Positions 42,170-51,895 of a stretch of DNA of 64,000 nt are shown piece by piece. The notes below the pieces were generated by a model, which saw nothing but the letters and a program-made list of their open reading frames with translations, searched no databases and was not told the DNA's origin. This stretch comes from Buttiauxella agrestis ATCC 33320. Its GTDB lineage: Bacteria; Pseudomonadota; Gammaproteobacteria; Enterobacterales; Enterobacteriaceae. Made by a program: the position numbers and the translations under genes. The first letter of the stretch is position 1. Every line of letters starts with the position of its first letter. The DNA is taken from the NCBI GenBank assembly GCA_024169445.1, contig JALKFA010000001.1:930001-994000 (forward strand). The letters are read 5' to 3'.

Positions 42170-43558
42170 TCACGAAGATAATGTTCTGATTAGGTTAGAG
42201 AAATCTTCTTTGATGTCGTGGCTTTCTTCACGCAACTGCTCAATCTTACGGCAGGCATGGAGAACCGTAGTATGGTCGCGGCCACCAAAGGCATCGCCGA
42301 TTTCTGGCAAGCTATGGTTAGTCAGTTCCTTCGCCAGCGCCATCGCCATTTGACGTGGACGGGCAACCGAGCGGGAACGACGCTTGGACAACAGGTCAGC
42401 AATCTTTATTTTATAGTACTCAGCCACCGTCTTCTGAATATTGTCGATGGTGACGAGCTTCTCTTGCAGCGCAAGAAGATCACGCAGTGCTTCGCGCACG
42501 AAGTCGATGGTAATCGCCCGGCCAGTAAAGTTGGCGTTGGCGATAACACGGTTCAATGCCCCTTCCAGTTCACGCACATTCGAGCGTAAACGCTTGGCAA
42601 TAAAGAAGGCCACTTCACCCGGCAGACGAATGTCATTCTCATCTGCTTTTTTCATCAGGATCGCAACTCGCGTTTCCAGCTCTGGTGGTTCGATGGCAAC
42701 CGTTAACCCCCAACCGAAGCGCGATTTCAGACGATCTTCAACGCCGTTGATCTCTTTTGGATAACGATCCGAAGTCAGAATGATCTGTTGGTTACCTTCA
42801 AGCAGGGCATTAAAGGTGTGGAAGAATTCTTCCTGTGAGCGCTCTTTATTGGCAAAGAATTGAATATCATCTATTAGCAGCGCATCAACAGAACGGTAGT
42901 AACGTTTGAACTCTTCAATAGCGTTATTTTGTAGTGCTTTTACCATGTCCTGAACGAAACGTTCAGAGTGCATGTACACCACTTTTGCATTCGGTTTGCG
43001 CGCAATAATACCGTTGCCAACAGCATGCAAAAGGTGCGTTTTACCCAGGCCTGTGCCGCCATAAAGGAACAAAGGGTTATAAGCGCCACCGGGGTTATCT
43101 GCCACCTGGCGTGCCGCCGCGCGAGCCAGTTGGTTCGATTTACCTTCAACGAAGTTATCGAAAGTATGTTTTACGTTGACGTTGGAACGGTACAGTTGCT
43201 CAGCCGGGGCTGGAAGATTATCCCAACTCGGACGCATAGGTGCCGCAGGGCGAGCCATTTGCGCATGGGCAGGAGCAGTCGCTACTGCTTGCTGATTTAA
43301 CGTCTGGCTGACCGGTTTGCTGCCCACTTCAAAACGTAATACGGGCGCATCTGTACCGCAAAAATCGTTAAGTAATCCATTGATATTATTGAGGTACTTA
43401 TCTCGTACCCAGTCGAGAACAAAACGGTTTGGCGCATACAGGGCCAGCGTGTTATCGCTCAGTTCCGCCTGTAGGGGGCGTATCCACATACTGAATTCTG
43501 TGGCTGGTAACTCATCCTGCAATCGGGCAAGACACTGCTGCCAAAGCGAAAGTGACAC
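42170..43558 (-). CDS. dnaA: DnaA, replication initiator
   Basis: A 462-residue initiator ATPase starting at a GTG (43558), as E. coli dnaA does, with translation [20 protein letters not shown]. Domain III has Walker [15 protein letters not shown] and Walker [10 protein letters not shown]; domain IV has the DnaA-box reading signature [19 protein letters not shown]. The linker domain II (about residues 85-130, [19 protein letters not shown]) is a few residues shorter than in E. coli and is the only variable part. First gene of the dnaA-dnaN-recF-gyrB operon. Confidence 0.98.
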   Translation of the reverse strand: MSLSLWQQCLARLQDELPATEFSMWIRPLQAELSDNTLALYAPNRFVLDWVRDKYLNNINGLLNDFCGTDAPVLRFEVGSKPVSQTLNQQAVATAPAHAQMARPAAPMRPSWDNLPAPAEQLYRSNVNVKHTFDNFVEGKSNQLARAAARQVADNPGGAYNPLFLYGGTGLGKTHLLHAVGNGIIARKPNAKVVYMHSERFVQDMVKALQNNAIEEFKRYYRSVDALLIDDIQFFANKERSQEEFFHTFNALLEGNQQIILTSDRYPKEINGVEDRLKSRFGWGLTVAIEPPELETRVAILMKKADENDIRLPGEVAFFIAKRLRSNVRELEGALNRVIANANFTGRAITIDFVREALRDLLALQEKLVTIDNIQKTVAEYYKIKIADLLSKRRSRSVARPRQMAMALAKELTNHSLPEIGDAFGGRDHTTVLHACRKIEQLREESHDIKEDFSNLIRTLSS

Positions 43559-43785
43559 GGCGGACTCCACTCGAACAAAGTCGATAAAATGACGAAGACT
43601 GAAAGTTTATATTCATGATTGTTGACACACGCCGACTCTTCCTCAACGGAACCCCGGTACGGGAAGCGTGCGAACCGCTATCTGCGGTTTACCCCAGGGT
43701 GAACGCTAAAGGATCACGATCGGGACCGCGGATCATAGCCTAAAGCGCGCCAGAGATCTTCTGTTTCTCACAGTTTCTTCCCGAT

Positions 43786-43794
43786 TTATCCACA
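43786..43794 (+). promoter_or_regulatory. DnaA box
   Basis: TTATCCACA is an exact match to the high-affinity DnaA box. It sits about 230 bases upstream of the dnaA start, where DnaA represses its own promoter in E. coli. Confidence 0.9.
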
Positions 43795-43925
43795 GGGCTG
43801 TTTTGTGGAGTCTAAGTGTAAACGATCCTGCCAAACGCGCAGCGCATATCATTCCTAAATAGGAAAATTTAATGACTAGCGCACAAAATCGTCTTAACTG
43901 ATCTAAGGAAGATCCCTAACGATCC

Positions 43926-43953
43926 TTGCTCTTTAATGGGGACGCCGTATAAT
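43926..43953 (+). promoter_or_regulatory. Upstream promoter for rpmH-rnpA
   Basis: TTGCTC (43926-43931) and a perfect TATAAT (43948-43953) are 16 bases apart, followed by a GC-rich discriminator (TCCCCACCC) typical of stringently controlled ribosomal promoters. Confidence 0.75.
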
Positions 43954-44053
43954 TCCCCACCCGTCGCGTGTCACCACGGCTTTATTTTGGACAGATCCTG
44001 GTCATTTTTAGGGTCAAAAAGCGAATTAAGGCACGGGAATTAAGGAAAGAGAA

Positions 44054-44082
44054 TTGACTCCGGAGTGTACAATTATTACAAT
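44054..44082 (+). promoter_or_regulatory. Main promoter for rpmH-rnpA
   Basis: TTGACT (44054-44059) and TACAAT (44077-44082) are 17 bases apart, about 100 bases before rpmH. This is close to consensus and fits strong ribosomal protein expression. Confidence 0.85.
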
Positions 44083-44173
44083 CCGGCCTCTTTAATCAGC
44101 CACACTGAGGCGTAAGTCTTTTGCAGTTTATGCAGGGCTCTTCGCTAACCCAGTGAAATTTATCCAAGTTTAG

Positions 44174-44326
<153 letters not shown>

Positions 44327-44343
44327 TAAAAGCTAACCCCTGA

Positions 44344-44703
44344 GTGGTTAAGCTCGCATTTCCCAGGGAGTTACGCTTGTTAACTCCCACTCATTTCACT
44401 TTCGTCTTCCAGCAGCCTCAACGGGCTGGCACGCCGCAAATCACCATCCTCGGCCGCCTAAATTCGCTGGGGCATCCCCGCATCGGTCTAACAGTCGCTA
44501 AGAAAAACGTTAAACGCGCACACGAACGCAATCGGATTAAACGTCTGACGCGTGAGAGTTTCCGTTTGCGTCAGCATGAACTTCCGCCTATGGATTTCGT
44601 GGTAGTGGCTAAGAAAGGGGTTGCCGACCTGGATAACCGGGCTTTATCGGAAGCATTGGAAAAGTTATGGCGCCGTCACTGTCGCCTGTCTCCCGGCTCC
44701 TGA
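44344..44703 (+). CDS. rnpA: Ribonuclease P protein component
   Basis: A 119-residue basic protein that joins the RNase P RNA to remove tRNA 5' leaders. It starts at GTG 44344, as in E. coli, and has the family block [20 protein letters not shown] followed by [11 protein letters not shown], the RNA-binding RNR motif. It is 17 bases after rpmH and overlaps yidD by 37 bases. Confidence 0.98.
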   Translation: MVKLAFPRELRLLTPTHFTFVFQQPQRAGTPQITILGRLNSLGHPRIGLTVAKKNVKRAHERNRIKRLTRESFRLRQHELPPMDFVVVAKKGVADLDNRALSEALEKLWRRHCRLSPGS

Positions 44704-44924
44704 TAGGCCTGATTAAGGTCTATCAGCGCCTGATAAGTCCGCTTCTCGGGCCGCATTGCCGTTTCACTCCTACCTGTTCTCACTACGGAATTGAGGCATT
44801 GCGCAGGTTTGGGGTGTTAAAAGGCAGTTGGTTGACAGTGAAACGCGTATTAAAATGCCACCCTTTGAACCCCGGTGGAGACGATCCCGTCCCACCTGGA
44901 CCTTTTGATACCAGAGAACACTAA
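44667..44924 (+). CDS. yidD: YidD, membrane protein insertion efficiency factor
   Basis: An 85-residue protein of the YidD family with [20 protein letters not shown], conserved cysteines in [19 protein letters not shown] and [14 protein letters not shown]. It binds the inner face of the membrane and aids YidC-dependent insertion. It overlaps the rnpA 3' end in another frame, as in E. coli, and ends two bases before yidC. Confidence 0.96.
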   Translation: MAPSLSPVSRLLIGLIKVYQRLISPLLGPHCRFTPTCSHYGIEALRRFGVLKGSWLTVKRVLKCHPLNPGGDDPVPPGPFDTREH

Positions 44925-44926
44925 CG

Positions 44927-46573
44927 ATGGATTCGCAACGCAATCTCTTTCTCATCGCTTTGTTGTTCGTGTCTTTCATGATCTGGCAAGCCTGGGAGCA
45001 GGATAACGCTCCAAAACCACAGGTGCAGCAGACCACGCAGACTACGACCACCGCAGCAGGTAACGCCGCAAGCCAGGGTGTGCCGACCAGTGGCCAGGGA
45101 AAAATCATCACGGTTAAAACTGACGTCCTTGAGCTTTCCATCAACACCCGTGGTGGTGATGTTGAGCAGGCGCTGTTGCTGACCTACCCGAAAGAGCTCA
45201 AATCTAATGAGCCGTTCCAGTTACTGGAAACCACGCCAGAGTTTGTCTACCAGGCACAAAGTGGCCTGACGGGTCGTGATGGCCCAGATAACCCGGCTAA
45301 CGGTGATCGCCCACTGTATAACGTTGAAAGCGACAGCTTCGTACTGCCAGAAGGCCAGAACGAACTTGTTATTCCAATGACTTATACTGATGCAGCGGGC
45401 AACGTCTTCACGAAATCCTTCACCCTGAAACGCGGCGAGTTCGCGGTAAGCGTGGATTACAATGTGAAGAACGCCGGTGAGAAACCGCTGGAACTGGCTA
45501 CTTTTGGTCAGTTGAAGCAGTCCATCAATCTACCGTCACACCGCGATACTGGAAGCAACAACTTTGCGTTGCACACCTTCCGTGGCGCTGCATATTCCAC
45601 TCCTGATGCGAAATACGAAAAATATAAATTCGACACCATCGCTGACGGGGAAAACCTGAACGTTAATGCCAACAACGGTTGGGTGGCGATGTTGCAGCAG
45701 TATTTCGCAACAGCGTGGGTTCCGCGTAATCAGGGTACTAACAACTTCTATACCACCAAACTGAGCAATGATGTGGCGGCGATTGGTTATAAATCCGCGC
45801 CACAACTGGTTCAGCCTGGTCAAACCGCTCAACTGGGTAGCACCCTGTGGGTTGGCCCGGAAATTCAGGACAAAATGGCAGCCGTTGCGCCGCACCTTGA
45901 CCTGACTGTGGATTATGGCTGGTTGTGGTTTATTTCTCAGCCGCTGTTCAAGCTGTTGAAATTCCTGCACGGCTTTATCGGTAACTGGGGCTTCTCCATT
46001 ATCGTTATCACCTTCATCGTTCGTGGCATCATGTACCCGCTGACTAAAGCGCAGTACACCTCCATGGCGAAAATGCGTATGTTGCAGCCGAAACTGGCAG
46101 CCATGCGTGAACGTATTGGTGACGATAAGCAGCGCCAGAGCCAGGAAATGATGGCCCTGTATAAAGCTGAGAAAGTTAACCCGCTGGGTGGTTGTCTCCC
46201 GCTGGTTATCCAGATGCCAATCTTCCTGGCGTTGTACTACATGCTGATGGGTTCTGTGGAACTGCGCCATGCGCCGTTCGCACTGTGGATTCATGACTTG
46301 TCTGCACAAGACCCGTACTACATCCTGCCGATCCTGATGGGCTTGACGATGTTCTTCATTCAGAAGATGTCGCCGACCACAGTGACCGACCCGATGCAGC
46401 AGAAGATCATGACCTTTATGCCGGTCATCTTCACGGTGTTCTTCCTGTGGTTCCCGTCAGGTCTGGTACTGTACTATATCGTCAGTAACACAGTGACCAT
46501 CATCCAGCAGCAGCTGATTTATCGCGGTCTTGAGAAACGTGGCTTACACAGCCGCGATAAGAAAAAGACCTGA
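44927..46573 (+). CDS. yidC: YidC, membrane protein insertase
   Basis: A 548-residue inner-membrane insertase, the same length as in E. coli. It starts [20 protein letters not shown] (first helix), has a large periplasmic beta-sandwich domain (about 60-340), then the conserved core helices with [20 protein letters not shown] (containing the groove Arg), the C1 loop, [20 protein letters not shown] and [20 protein letters not shown]. It works with SecYEG or alone. A terminator follows. Confidence 0.98.
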   Translation: MDSQRNLFLIALLFVSFMIWQAWEQDNAPKPQVQQTTQTTTTAAGNAASQGVPTSGQGKIITVKTDVLELSINTRGGDVEQALLLTYPKELKSNEPFQLLETTPEFVYQAQSGLTGRDGPDNPANGDRPLYNVESDSFVLPEGQNELVIPMTYTDAAGNVFTKSFTLKRGEFAVSVDYNVKNAGEKPLELATFGQLKQSINLPSHRDTGSNNFALHTFRGAAYSTPDAKYEKYKFDTIADGENLNVNANNGWVAMLQQYFATAWVPRNQGTNNFYTTKLSNDVAAIGYKSAPQLVQPGQTAQLGSTLWVGPEIQDKMAAVAPHLDLTVDYGWLWFISQPLFKLLKFLHGFIGNWGFSIIVITFIVRGIMYPLTKAQYTSMAKMRMLQPKLAAMRERIGDDKQRQSQEMMALYKAEKVNPLGGCLPLVIQMPIFLALYYMLMGSVELRHAPFALWIHDLSAQDPYYILPILMGLTMFFIQKMSPTTVTDPMQQKIMTFMPVIFTVFFLWFPSGLVLYYIVSNTVTIIQQQLIYRGLEKRGLHSRDKKKT

Positions 46574-46596
46574 TAAAAATTAGCGAGAAGCTTACG

Positions 46597-46624
46597 AAAG
46601 GCGGTCAATAGACCGCCTTTTTCT
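46597..46624 (+). terminator. yidC terminator
   Basis: AAAGGCGGTC-AATA-GACCGCCTTT is a perfect 10-bp stem followed by TTCTTTT, 23 bases after yidC. Confidence 0.92.
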
Positions 46625-46631
46625 TTTGTAG

Positions 46632-46657
46632 GGTGGATAAGCGAAGCGCCATCCACC
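46632..46657. repeat. REP-like palindrome before mnmE
   Basis: GGTGGAT and ATCCACC flank AAGCGAAGCGCC. It is the usual 'GGATAAGCG..GCGCCATCC' style of enterobacterial REP, in the yidC-mnmE gap after the terminator. Confidence 0.75.
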
Positions 46658-46679
46658 AATCAATCACGAAGGGATAGTA

Positions 46680-48044
46680 ATGAGCCATAACGAGACAATC
46701 GTTGCCCAGGCGACACCGCCGGGACGTGGTGGGGTCGGTATCCTGCGCGTCTCAGGCCTTCAGGCACGTGAAGTAGCACAAGCCATTCTGGGCAAATTAC
46801 CGAAACCACGTTACGCCGATTATCTGCCATTCCGTGATGCTGGCGGCAGCGTTCTCGATCAAGGTATCGCGTTGTGGTTCCCTGGCCCGAATTCCTTCAC
46901 GGGTGAAGATGTGCTGGAACTTCAGGGACACGGTGGCCCAGTTATCCTGGATTTACTGTTAAAGCGCATCCTGGCGCTCCCAGGCGTGCGTATCGCAAGG
47001 CCTGGTGAGTTCTCCGAACGTGCATTTCTGAACGACAAGCTGGATTTGGCTCAGGCCGAAGCCATCGCTGACCTGATTGATGCCAGTTCCGAACAAGCCG
47101 CGCGTTCAGCATTAAATTCTCTGCAGGGTGCTTTCTCCGCACGCGTAAACCATTTAGTTGAAGCGCTGACACATCTGCGTATTTACGTGGAAGCAGCGAT
47201 TGATTTTCCGGATGAAGAAATCGACTTTCTGTCTGACGGCAAAATTGAAGCCCAGCTGAACCAGGTGATTGGCGATCTGGATGCGGTGCGCGCCGAAGCA
47301 CGCCAGGGCAGTTTGCTGCGTGAAGGCATGAAAGTGGTGATTGCAGGGCGTCCAAATGCCGGGAAATCAAGTCTACTGAATGCTCTGGCTGGCCGCGAAG
47401 CGGCGATTGTGACGGATATTGCCGGAACCACCCGTGACGTATTACGCGAACATATTCATATCGACGGCATGCCACTGCATATTATCGATACCGCCGGTTT
47501 ACGTGAAGCGAACGACGAAGTTGAGCGTATCGGCATCGAACGTGCGTGGAATGAGATTGAACAAGCAGACCGTGTGCTGTTTATGGTTGACGGAACCACG
47601 ACCGCTGCCACTGACCCTGCTGAAATCTGGCCAGACTTTATTGCGCGCTTACCGGCACGTTTACCGATTACCGTAGTGCGTAATAAAGCTGATGTCACCG
47701 GCGAAACGCTGGGTCTGAGCGATGTGAATGGTCACTCACTTGTACGCTTGTCTGCGCGTACCGGTGAAGGTGTAGATGTGCTGCGCGATCATCTAAAACA
47801 GAGCATGGGCTTTGAAACCAATATGGAAGGCGGCTTCCTGGCGCGTCGTCGCCACCTGCAAGCGCTGGAACAGGCAGCAACCCATCTGCAACAAGGCAAA
47901 GCGCAGTTGCTGGGCGCATGGGCCGGGGAATTACTGGCTGAAGAACTGCGACTTTCTCAGCAAAGCCTGAGCGAAATCACCGGCGAATTTACCTCTGATG
48001 ATTTGCTTGGACGCATTTTCTCCAGCTTCTGTATCGGTAAATAA
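46680..48044 (+). CDS. mnmE: MnmE, tRNA uridine-5-carboxymethylaminomethyl modification GTPase
   Basis: A 454-residue GTPase that, with MnmG, modifies the wobble uridine of several tRNAs. It has an N-terminal folate-binding domain ([20 protein letters not shown]), a helical region, and a G domain with [14 protein letters not shown] (G1), DTAGLRE (G3) and RNKADV (G4). It ends CIGK, whose Cys is the conserved C-terminal cysteine. In E. coli the tnaCAB operon follows; here a terminator and yieE do. Confidence 0.98.
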   Translation: MSHNETIVAQATPPGRGGVGILRVSGLQAREVAQAILGKLPKPRYADYLPFRDAGGSVLDQGIALWFPGPNSFTGEDVLELQGHGGPVILDLLLKRILALPGVRIARPGEFSERAFLNDKLDLAQAEAIADLIDASSEQAARSALNSLQGAFSARVNHLVEALTHLRIYVEAAIDFPDEEIDFLSDGKIEAQLNQVIGDLDAVRAEARQGSLLREGMKVVIAGRPNAGKSSLLNALAGREAAIVTDIAGTTRDVLREHIHIDGMPLHIIDTAGLREANDEVERIGIERAWNEIEQADRVLFMVDGTTTAATDPAEIWPDFIARLPARLPITVVRNKADVTGETLGLSDVNGHSLVRLSARTGEGVDVLRDHLKQSMGFETNMEGGFLARRRHLQALEQAATHLQQGKAQLLGAWAGELLAEELRLSQQSLSEITGEFTSDDLLGRIFSSFCIGK

Positions 48045-48078
48045 ACTAAAAAAGTAAGCGTGTGCTCACTTTTTACTC

Positions 48079-48127
48079 ATCCCGCAACGCGCCTGATTTA
48101 GCAGGATAAGTGTTGCGGGATTTTTTT
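48079..48127 (+). terminator. mnmE terminator
   Basis: ATCCCGCAAC (48079-48088) and GTTGCGGGAT (48112-48121) form a 10-bp stem followed by a T-run of seven, 35 bases after mnmE. Confidence 0.92.
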
Positions 48128-48271
48128 ACCGTTTCGTCTGTACTTTAAAAACCTAAGTATTCATAGGGTTGATCAATTGATGTTTTTTTACACGCTCATC
48201 CCCGTGCGTTTCGTTGCTAAAAAATCTACAATTGAATGAAAAGTAGATTGCCCATTATCAAGGAGAGAAAA

Positions 48272-49000
48272 ATGGCAACGCATTTCGCAAGATGGACGAT
48301 CAATCCCAAATTCCCCTTTTCGAGCCGGCTGAATGAAGAATGCCTCGCCTTCGCTCAACAAATGCCGGAACATCGCCGTTCACGATTCTTAGCCTCACGT
48401 AGCCTGCTGGCTGAACTCCTTCATATGCTGTATGGCATTCAACAACTGCCCAAGATTGTCACCACTGCCGCCGGGCGCCCGCATTTTGCTGACTCGTCGT
48501 TGATGGACTTCAGCATTGCTTATGCCGGAAACAAAGTCGGTGTGTTGGTCACCACCGAAGGCCGTTGCGGACTCGATTTCGAAATTAATCAGTCGTTCGG
48601 CAATCTTCCTTCTGTTGCTTCAGCTTCCATTTTCCGCAGCAATGAGTCTATCTGGATAAACACTCAAAAAAACCCAAGTGAGGCCAGAGCACAGTTACGC
48701 ACACTGCATCAAAGTGCTTTTAAATTGACCGGTCGTGAAGAAAGCTGGCAGCTTCTGCCTGGTGCGGGTCGGATTCGCACAAATGATCAATCAGAAATTG
48801 AAGCGATCAGTGATGTGGAAGGCCTGTTAATCTGGGGATGCGTGGTGTCGCCCGCCATAGAAAAATTGAGTTTGTGGGAGTTTGAAAGCCCGCAAAGCTG
48901 GCATAGTCTGTGGGATGTCAAATCACGTTATCGCGATCCTAACGGCAGCATAATTCGCTTAACCAGTATGTCGTCAGAAAAAGCGTTATATCAAAACTGA
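48272..49000 (+). CDS. yieE: YieE, 4'-phosphopantetheinyl transferase family protein
   Basis: A 242-residue protein of the Sfp/AcpT superfamily, which moves phosphopantetheine from CoA to carrier proteins. Supporting features are HRRSRFLASRSLLAELLHML, the phosphate-binding FSIAYAGNKVGV and the metal-binding GLDFEI (Asp-x-Glu). The usual third motif (KEA ... K) reads LHQSAFKLTG here, without the expected Glu; as I recall it E. coli YieE is also divergent there, so activity is uncertain. The ATG at 48272 has AAGGAGA upstream and matches the E. coli start MATHFAR. An in-frame start at 48236 is not supported. yieF follows 34 bases on. Confidence 0.9.
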   Translation: MATHFARWTINPKFPFSSRLNEECLAFAQQMPEHRRSRFLASRSLLAELLHMLYGIQQLPKIVTTAAGRPHFADSSLMDFSIAYAGNKVGVLVTTEGRCGLDFEINQSFGNLPSVASASIFRSNESIWINTQKNPSEARAQLRTLHQSAFKLTGREESWQLLPGAGRIRTNDQSEIEAISDVEGLLIWGCVVSPAIEKLSLWEFESPQSWHSLWDVKSRYRDPNGSIIRLTSMSSEKALYQN

Positions 49001-49034
49001 TCTTTCCTGAACGTCCTGACAAAAAGAGGTATTC

Positions 49035-49601
49035 ATGTCCGACACGTTAAAGATAGTCACGTTATTAGGTAGCCTGCGCCATGGCTCATTCAACGCGATG
49101 GTCGCCCGCACTTTGCCTGGCATCGCCCCAGCGGGGATGAGCATTGAGGCATTGCCGTCGATCAAAGACATTCCATTGTATGACGCCGATATACAGCAAG
49201 AAGAGGGGTTCCCGGCAACGGTTGAAGCGATTGCTGAGCAAATCCGCACCGCAGATGGCGTTGTGATTGTCACGCCAGAATATAACTATTCGGTGCCAGG
49301 TGGCCTGAAGAACGCCATCGACTGGCTGTCACGTTTACCGGAACAGCCACTGGCTGGGAAACCAGTGCTGATTCAGACCTGTTCCATGGGCGCGATTGGT
49401 GGCGCACGCTGCCAGTACCATCTGCGCCAGATTCTGGTGTTCCTCGACGCGATGGTGATGAACAAGCCTGAATTTATGGGCGGCGTGATTCAAAACAAAG
49501 TGGATGTGCAAACTGGCGAAGTGGTTGATCAAAGCACGCTCGATCATTTGGCCGGGCAGCTGACGGCATTTGGTAATTATATTCAGCGAGTTAAAAACTA
49601 A
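49035..49601 (+). CDS. yieF: YieF/ChrR, FMN-dependent quinone and chromate reductase
   Basis: A 188-residue flavodoxin-fold reductase, the same length as E. coli YieF (ChrR). FMN-binding loops are seen as [13 protein letters not shown] and [20 protein letters not shown]. It reduces quinones fully in two-electron steps, limiting oxidative stress, and also reduces Cr(VI). It probably forms an operon with yieE. Its last bases overlap the convergent ramR gene by four. Confidence 0.95.
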   Translation: MSDTLKIVTLLGSLRHGSFNAMVARTLPGIAPAGMSIEALPSIKDIPLYDADIQQEEGFPATVEAIAEQIRTADGVVIVTPEYNYSVPGGLKNAIDWLSRLPEQPLAGKPVLIQTCSMGAIGGARCQYHLRQILVFLDAMVMNKPEFMGGVIQNKVDVQTGEVVDQSTLDHLAGQLTAFGNYIQRVKN

Positions 49602-50170
49602 TTAGCTAAAGCGCGCCACATCGTTTCGAAGCCTAAAGCCTTAAAATCGCCAGCACGTTCCGGTTCACGGCTGGCGAATTCCATGGTCGTTTCTGCCAGC
49701 GAAGAAAAAATCGCATCACTAAACGCGCGATACGGGCCGCACTGAAAAGCCTTCAGTATCGATTGCGAACAGATCTCATGTAATTCCGGGAATAACTCCG
49801 CCACTTTTTGCTTCGTGTCATCATCAATCTTATCGCTCACCGACAGCTGACGAATCGCCCGATGCGCTTCAGGGTGACCAATCGCCCAGTCGATGTAGCT
49901 GTTCCAGATATAGCGGGTATATTCTTTCGGGTCTTTCAGTGTGCGGTCGAGATTCGCCTGCATGGAAATAAGTAAGCTTTGTTTCAAATACAGGTACAGC
50001 TCGTTTATCAAATCGTCCTTAGTGGTAAAATAACGAAATAGAGTACCTTCCGCGACGCCTGCGCCACGGGCAATTTGCGCAGTTGATGCCGCAATCCCCG
50101 ACTGGCCTATGGCGATGGTTGCTGCATCCAGTAACGCTAATTTTTTATCTTCACTCTTCGGACGAGCCAC
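49598..50170 (-). CDS. ramR: RamR, TetR-family repressor of ramA
   Basis: A 190-residue TetR regulator matching Salmonella/Klebsiella Ram[21 protein letters not shown], then [20 protein letters not shown] in the helix-turn-helix, and the ligand-domain blocks [20 protein letters not shown] and [20 protein letters not shown]. RamR binds bile acids and drugs and then releases the romA-ramA promoter. It is divergent from romA and an exact RamR-type palindrome lies over that promoter. Confidence 0.94.
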   Translation of the reverse strand: MARPKSEDKKLALLDAATIAIGQSGIAASTAQIARGAGVAEGTLFRYFTTKDDLINELYLYLKQSLLISMQANLDRTLKDPKEYTRYIWNSYIDWAIGHPEAHRAIRQLSVSDKIDDDTKQKVAELFPELHEICSQSILKAFQCGPYRAFSDAIFSSLAETTMEFASREPERAGDFKALGFETMWRALAN

Positions 50171-50256
50171 AACGTTTTACCCCATATTTTAAAAACCAAA
50201 TTGAATCACGCCAACTTCGCCACTGCAACGTTCAATGTCAGCGTTTGAAAAGCATC

Positions 50257-50301
50257 TTGACGGTCGTCACTCCTTATCTATAATGAGTGCTTACTCACTC
50301 A
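50257..50301 (+). promoter_or_regulatory. romA-ramA promoter with RamR operator
   Basis: TTGACG (50257-50262), 16 bases, TATAAT (50279-50284). Starting on the last base of the -10 is TGAGTG-CTTACT-CACTCA (50284-50301), an exact inverted repeat of the RamR type TGAGTG-N6-CACTCA. Bound RamR would block initiation. Confidence 0.9.
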
Positions 50302-50356
50302 TTATCAAGTTTACAGCTTCGTGCCAATGGATGGAACGATTTGTGCAGGCCAGGAA

Positions 50357-51472
50357 ATGAAACGATTCTCCATATGCGCGGTAATAATTATGTTGATTGC
50401 AACAGCAGCCAGTTTGCCTTTTGTCCTGAATGCCGGGTTTGGCCAGGCTCCGCAAGGAGAAGGTCTAAGTTTAGTCGAACGCTCTGCAAATTACGTTGAT
50501 GGACAATTTCGCAACCAGATCCCAACGCTTGGCTATACCGGGCAGAAAAGTAAGCTTGCGGCATGGTGGGGATTTTTAACCGCGAAGCGGGAAAATTCTC
50601 GCCCTCAACAACCTCTACCGCTAGTGAAAACTTCACTGGCTAATCTGCCGCTGGAACAAGATACGATGGTCTGGCTCGGGCACTCCTCCTGGTACATCCA
50701 GCTGGCCGGCAAACGCATTCTTATCGATCCCGTTTTCAGCAGTTACGCCGCCCCGTTTTCATTTCTCAATAAAGCCTTCCCTGGGGATTACCCGTGGACG
50801 GCTGAGTCGATGCCTGAAATCGATCTGCTGATTATCTCCCACGACCATTACGATCATCTGGATTACGCCACCATCAAAGCACTGAAGCCAAAAATCCGCC
50901 AGGTGATTACGCCATTGGGCGTTGGTTCGCATCTGCGTTACTGGGGCATAAATAGCGACATCATTCATGAAAAAGACTGGAACCAGACGGTAAAAATCTC
51001 GAACGACCTGACGGTGCATGTGTTACCCGCCCGGCATTTCTCTGGCCGCAGTCTGAAGAGCAACCAGACGTTATGGGCGAGTTTTATGTTCGTGACCAAT
51101 GACAACAAAGTCTATTACAGCGGTGATACCGGCTACGGGCCACACTTCAAAGCTATCGGTGAACAGTTCGGTTCGATCGATTTAGCCATTATGGAAAACG
51201 GCCAATATGACAAGGACTGGAGCAATATTCATATGATGCCGCAAGAAACTGCACAAGCCGCAGTAGACCTCAAAGCTCGCGCCATACTTCCGGGCCATGC
51301 AGGCCGTTTTGTACTGGCAAATCATACGTGGGATGCGCCTTACAAAAGCCTCGCTGAAGCCAGTATCGGGAAAAATTATCGCCTGTTAACACCAAAGCAG
51401 GGTGAGCCTGTGCGGGTAAATGATAACGCACAACAATTTAGCGCCTGGTGGGAATCTGCCAGCGCAATGTAA
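50357..51472 (+). CDS. romA: RomA, metallo-beta-lactamase-fold protein
   Basis: A 371-residue protein with an N-terminal signal or anchor helix (MKRFSICAVIIMLIATAASL) and a metallo-beta-lactamase fold: SHDHYDHLD (HxHxDH), YYSGDTGYGPHFKAIG and LPGHAGRF metal-ligand blocks. It resembles the UlaG/NAPE-PLD-like group and matches RomA of Klebsiella and Enterobacter, whose expression lowers outer-membrane protein levels; its substrate is unknown. The ATG at 50357 has CAGGAA upstream and gives a proper signal; in-frame codons further up do not. Co-transcribed with ramA 21 bases downstream. Confidence 0.92.
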   Translation: MKRFSICAVIIMLIATAASLPFVLNAGFGQAPQGEGLSLVERSANYVDGQFRNQIPTLGYTGQKSKLAAWWGFLTAKRENSRPQQPLPLVKTSLANLPLEQDTMVWLGHSSWYIQLAGKRILIDPVFSSYAAPFSFLNKAFPGDYPWTAESMPEIDLLIISHDHYDHLDYATIKALKPKIRQVITPLGVGSHLRYWGINSDIIHEKDWNQTVKISNDLTVHVLPARHFSGRSLKSNQTLWASFMFVTNDNKVYYSGDTGYGPHFKAIGEQFGSIDLAIMENGQYDKDWSNIHMMPQETAQAAVDLKARAILPGHAGRFVLANHTWDAPYKSLAEASIGKNYRLLTPKQGEPVRVNDNAQQFSAWWESASAM

Positions 51473-51493
51473 GCGAACCACGCAGGGGGATGT

Positions 51494-51835
51494 ATGACGA
51501 TTTCAGCTCAGGTTATCGATACGATTGTTCAGTGGATTGATGACAATTTGCATCGACCATTACGCATTGATGATATTGCCGATCACGCGGGGTATTCGAA
51601 GTGGCACTTACAGCGTTTGTTTATGCACTACAAAGGTGAAAGTCTGGGGAAATACATTCGTGAGCGCAAATTGTTGCTGGCCGCGCGTGATTTACGCGAC
51701 ACCGATAACAAGGTTTACGATATTAGTCTGAAGTATGGCTTTGATTCGCAGCAGACGTTTACGCGGATATTTACGCGCACCTTTCATCAGCCACCGGGCA
51801 GGTATCGCAGAGAGAACCACAGCCAGCCACAATAA
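51494..51835 (+). CDS. ramA: RamA, AraC-family activator of multidrug resistance
   Basis: A 113-residue protein made only of the two helix-turn-helix units of the MarA/SoxS/Rob group: LRIDDIADHAGYSKWHLQRL and YDISLKYGFDSQQTFTRIFT. It is nearly identical to Klebsiella RamA, which activates acrAB-tolC and lowers porin production. The ribosome site is AGGGGG. It lies behind romA in an operon under RamR control. Confidence 0.96.
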   Translation: MTISAQVIDTIVQWIDDNLHRPLRIDDIADHAGYSKWHLQRLFMHYKGESLGKYIRERKLLLAARDLRDTDNKVYDISLKYGFDSQQTFTRIFTRTFHQPPGRYRRENHSQPQ

Positions 51836-51860
51836 CCGGCCATGGTTCACTGTTTCGTAG

Positions 51861-51887
51861 GCCGGATAAGCGCAAGCGCCATCCGGC
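51861..51887. repeat. REP element between ramA and adeP
   Basis: GCCGGAT and ATCCGGC flank AAGCGCAAGCGCC, a canonical REP unit in the convergent gap, 26 bases after ramA and 9 bases before the adeP 3' end. Confidence 0.88.
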
Positions 51888-51895
51888 AAAAACGA

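Noticed and set aside
45536-46309. 257-codon frame opposite yidC
   Set aside because: Shadow of the conserved yidC gene.
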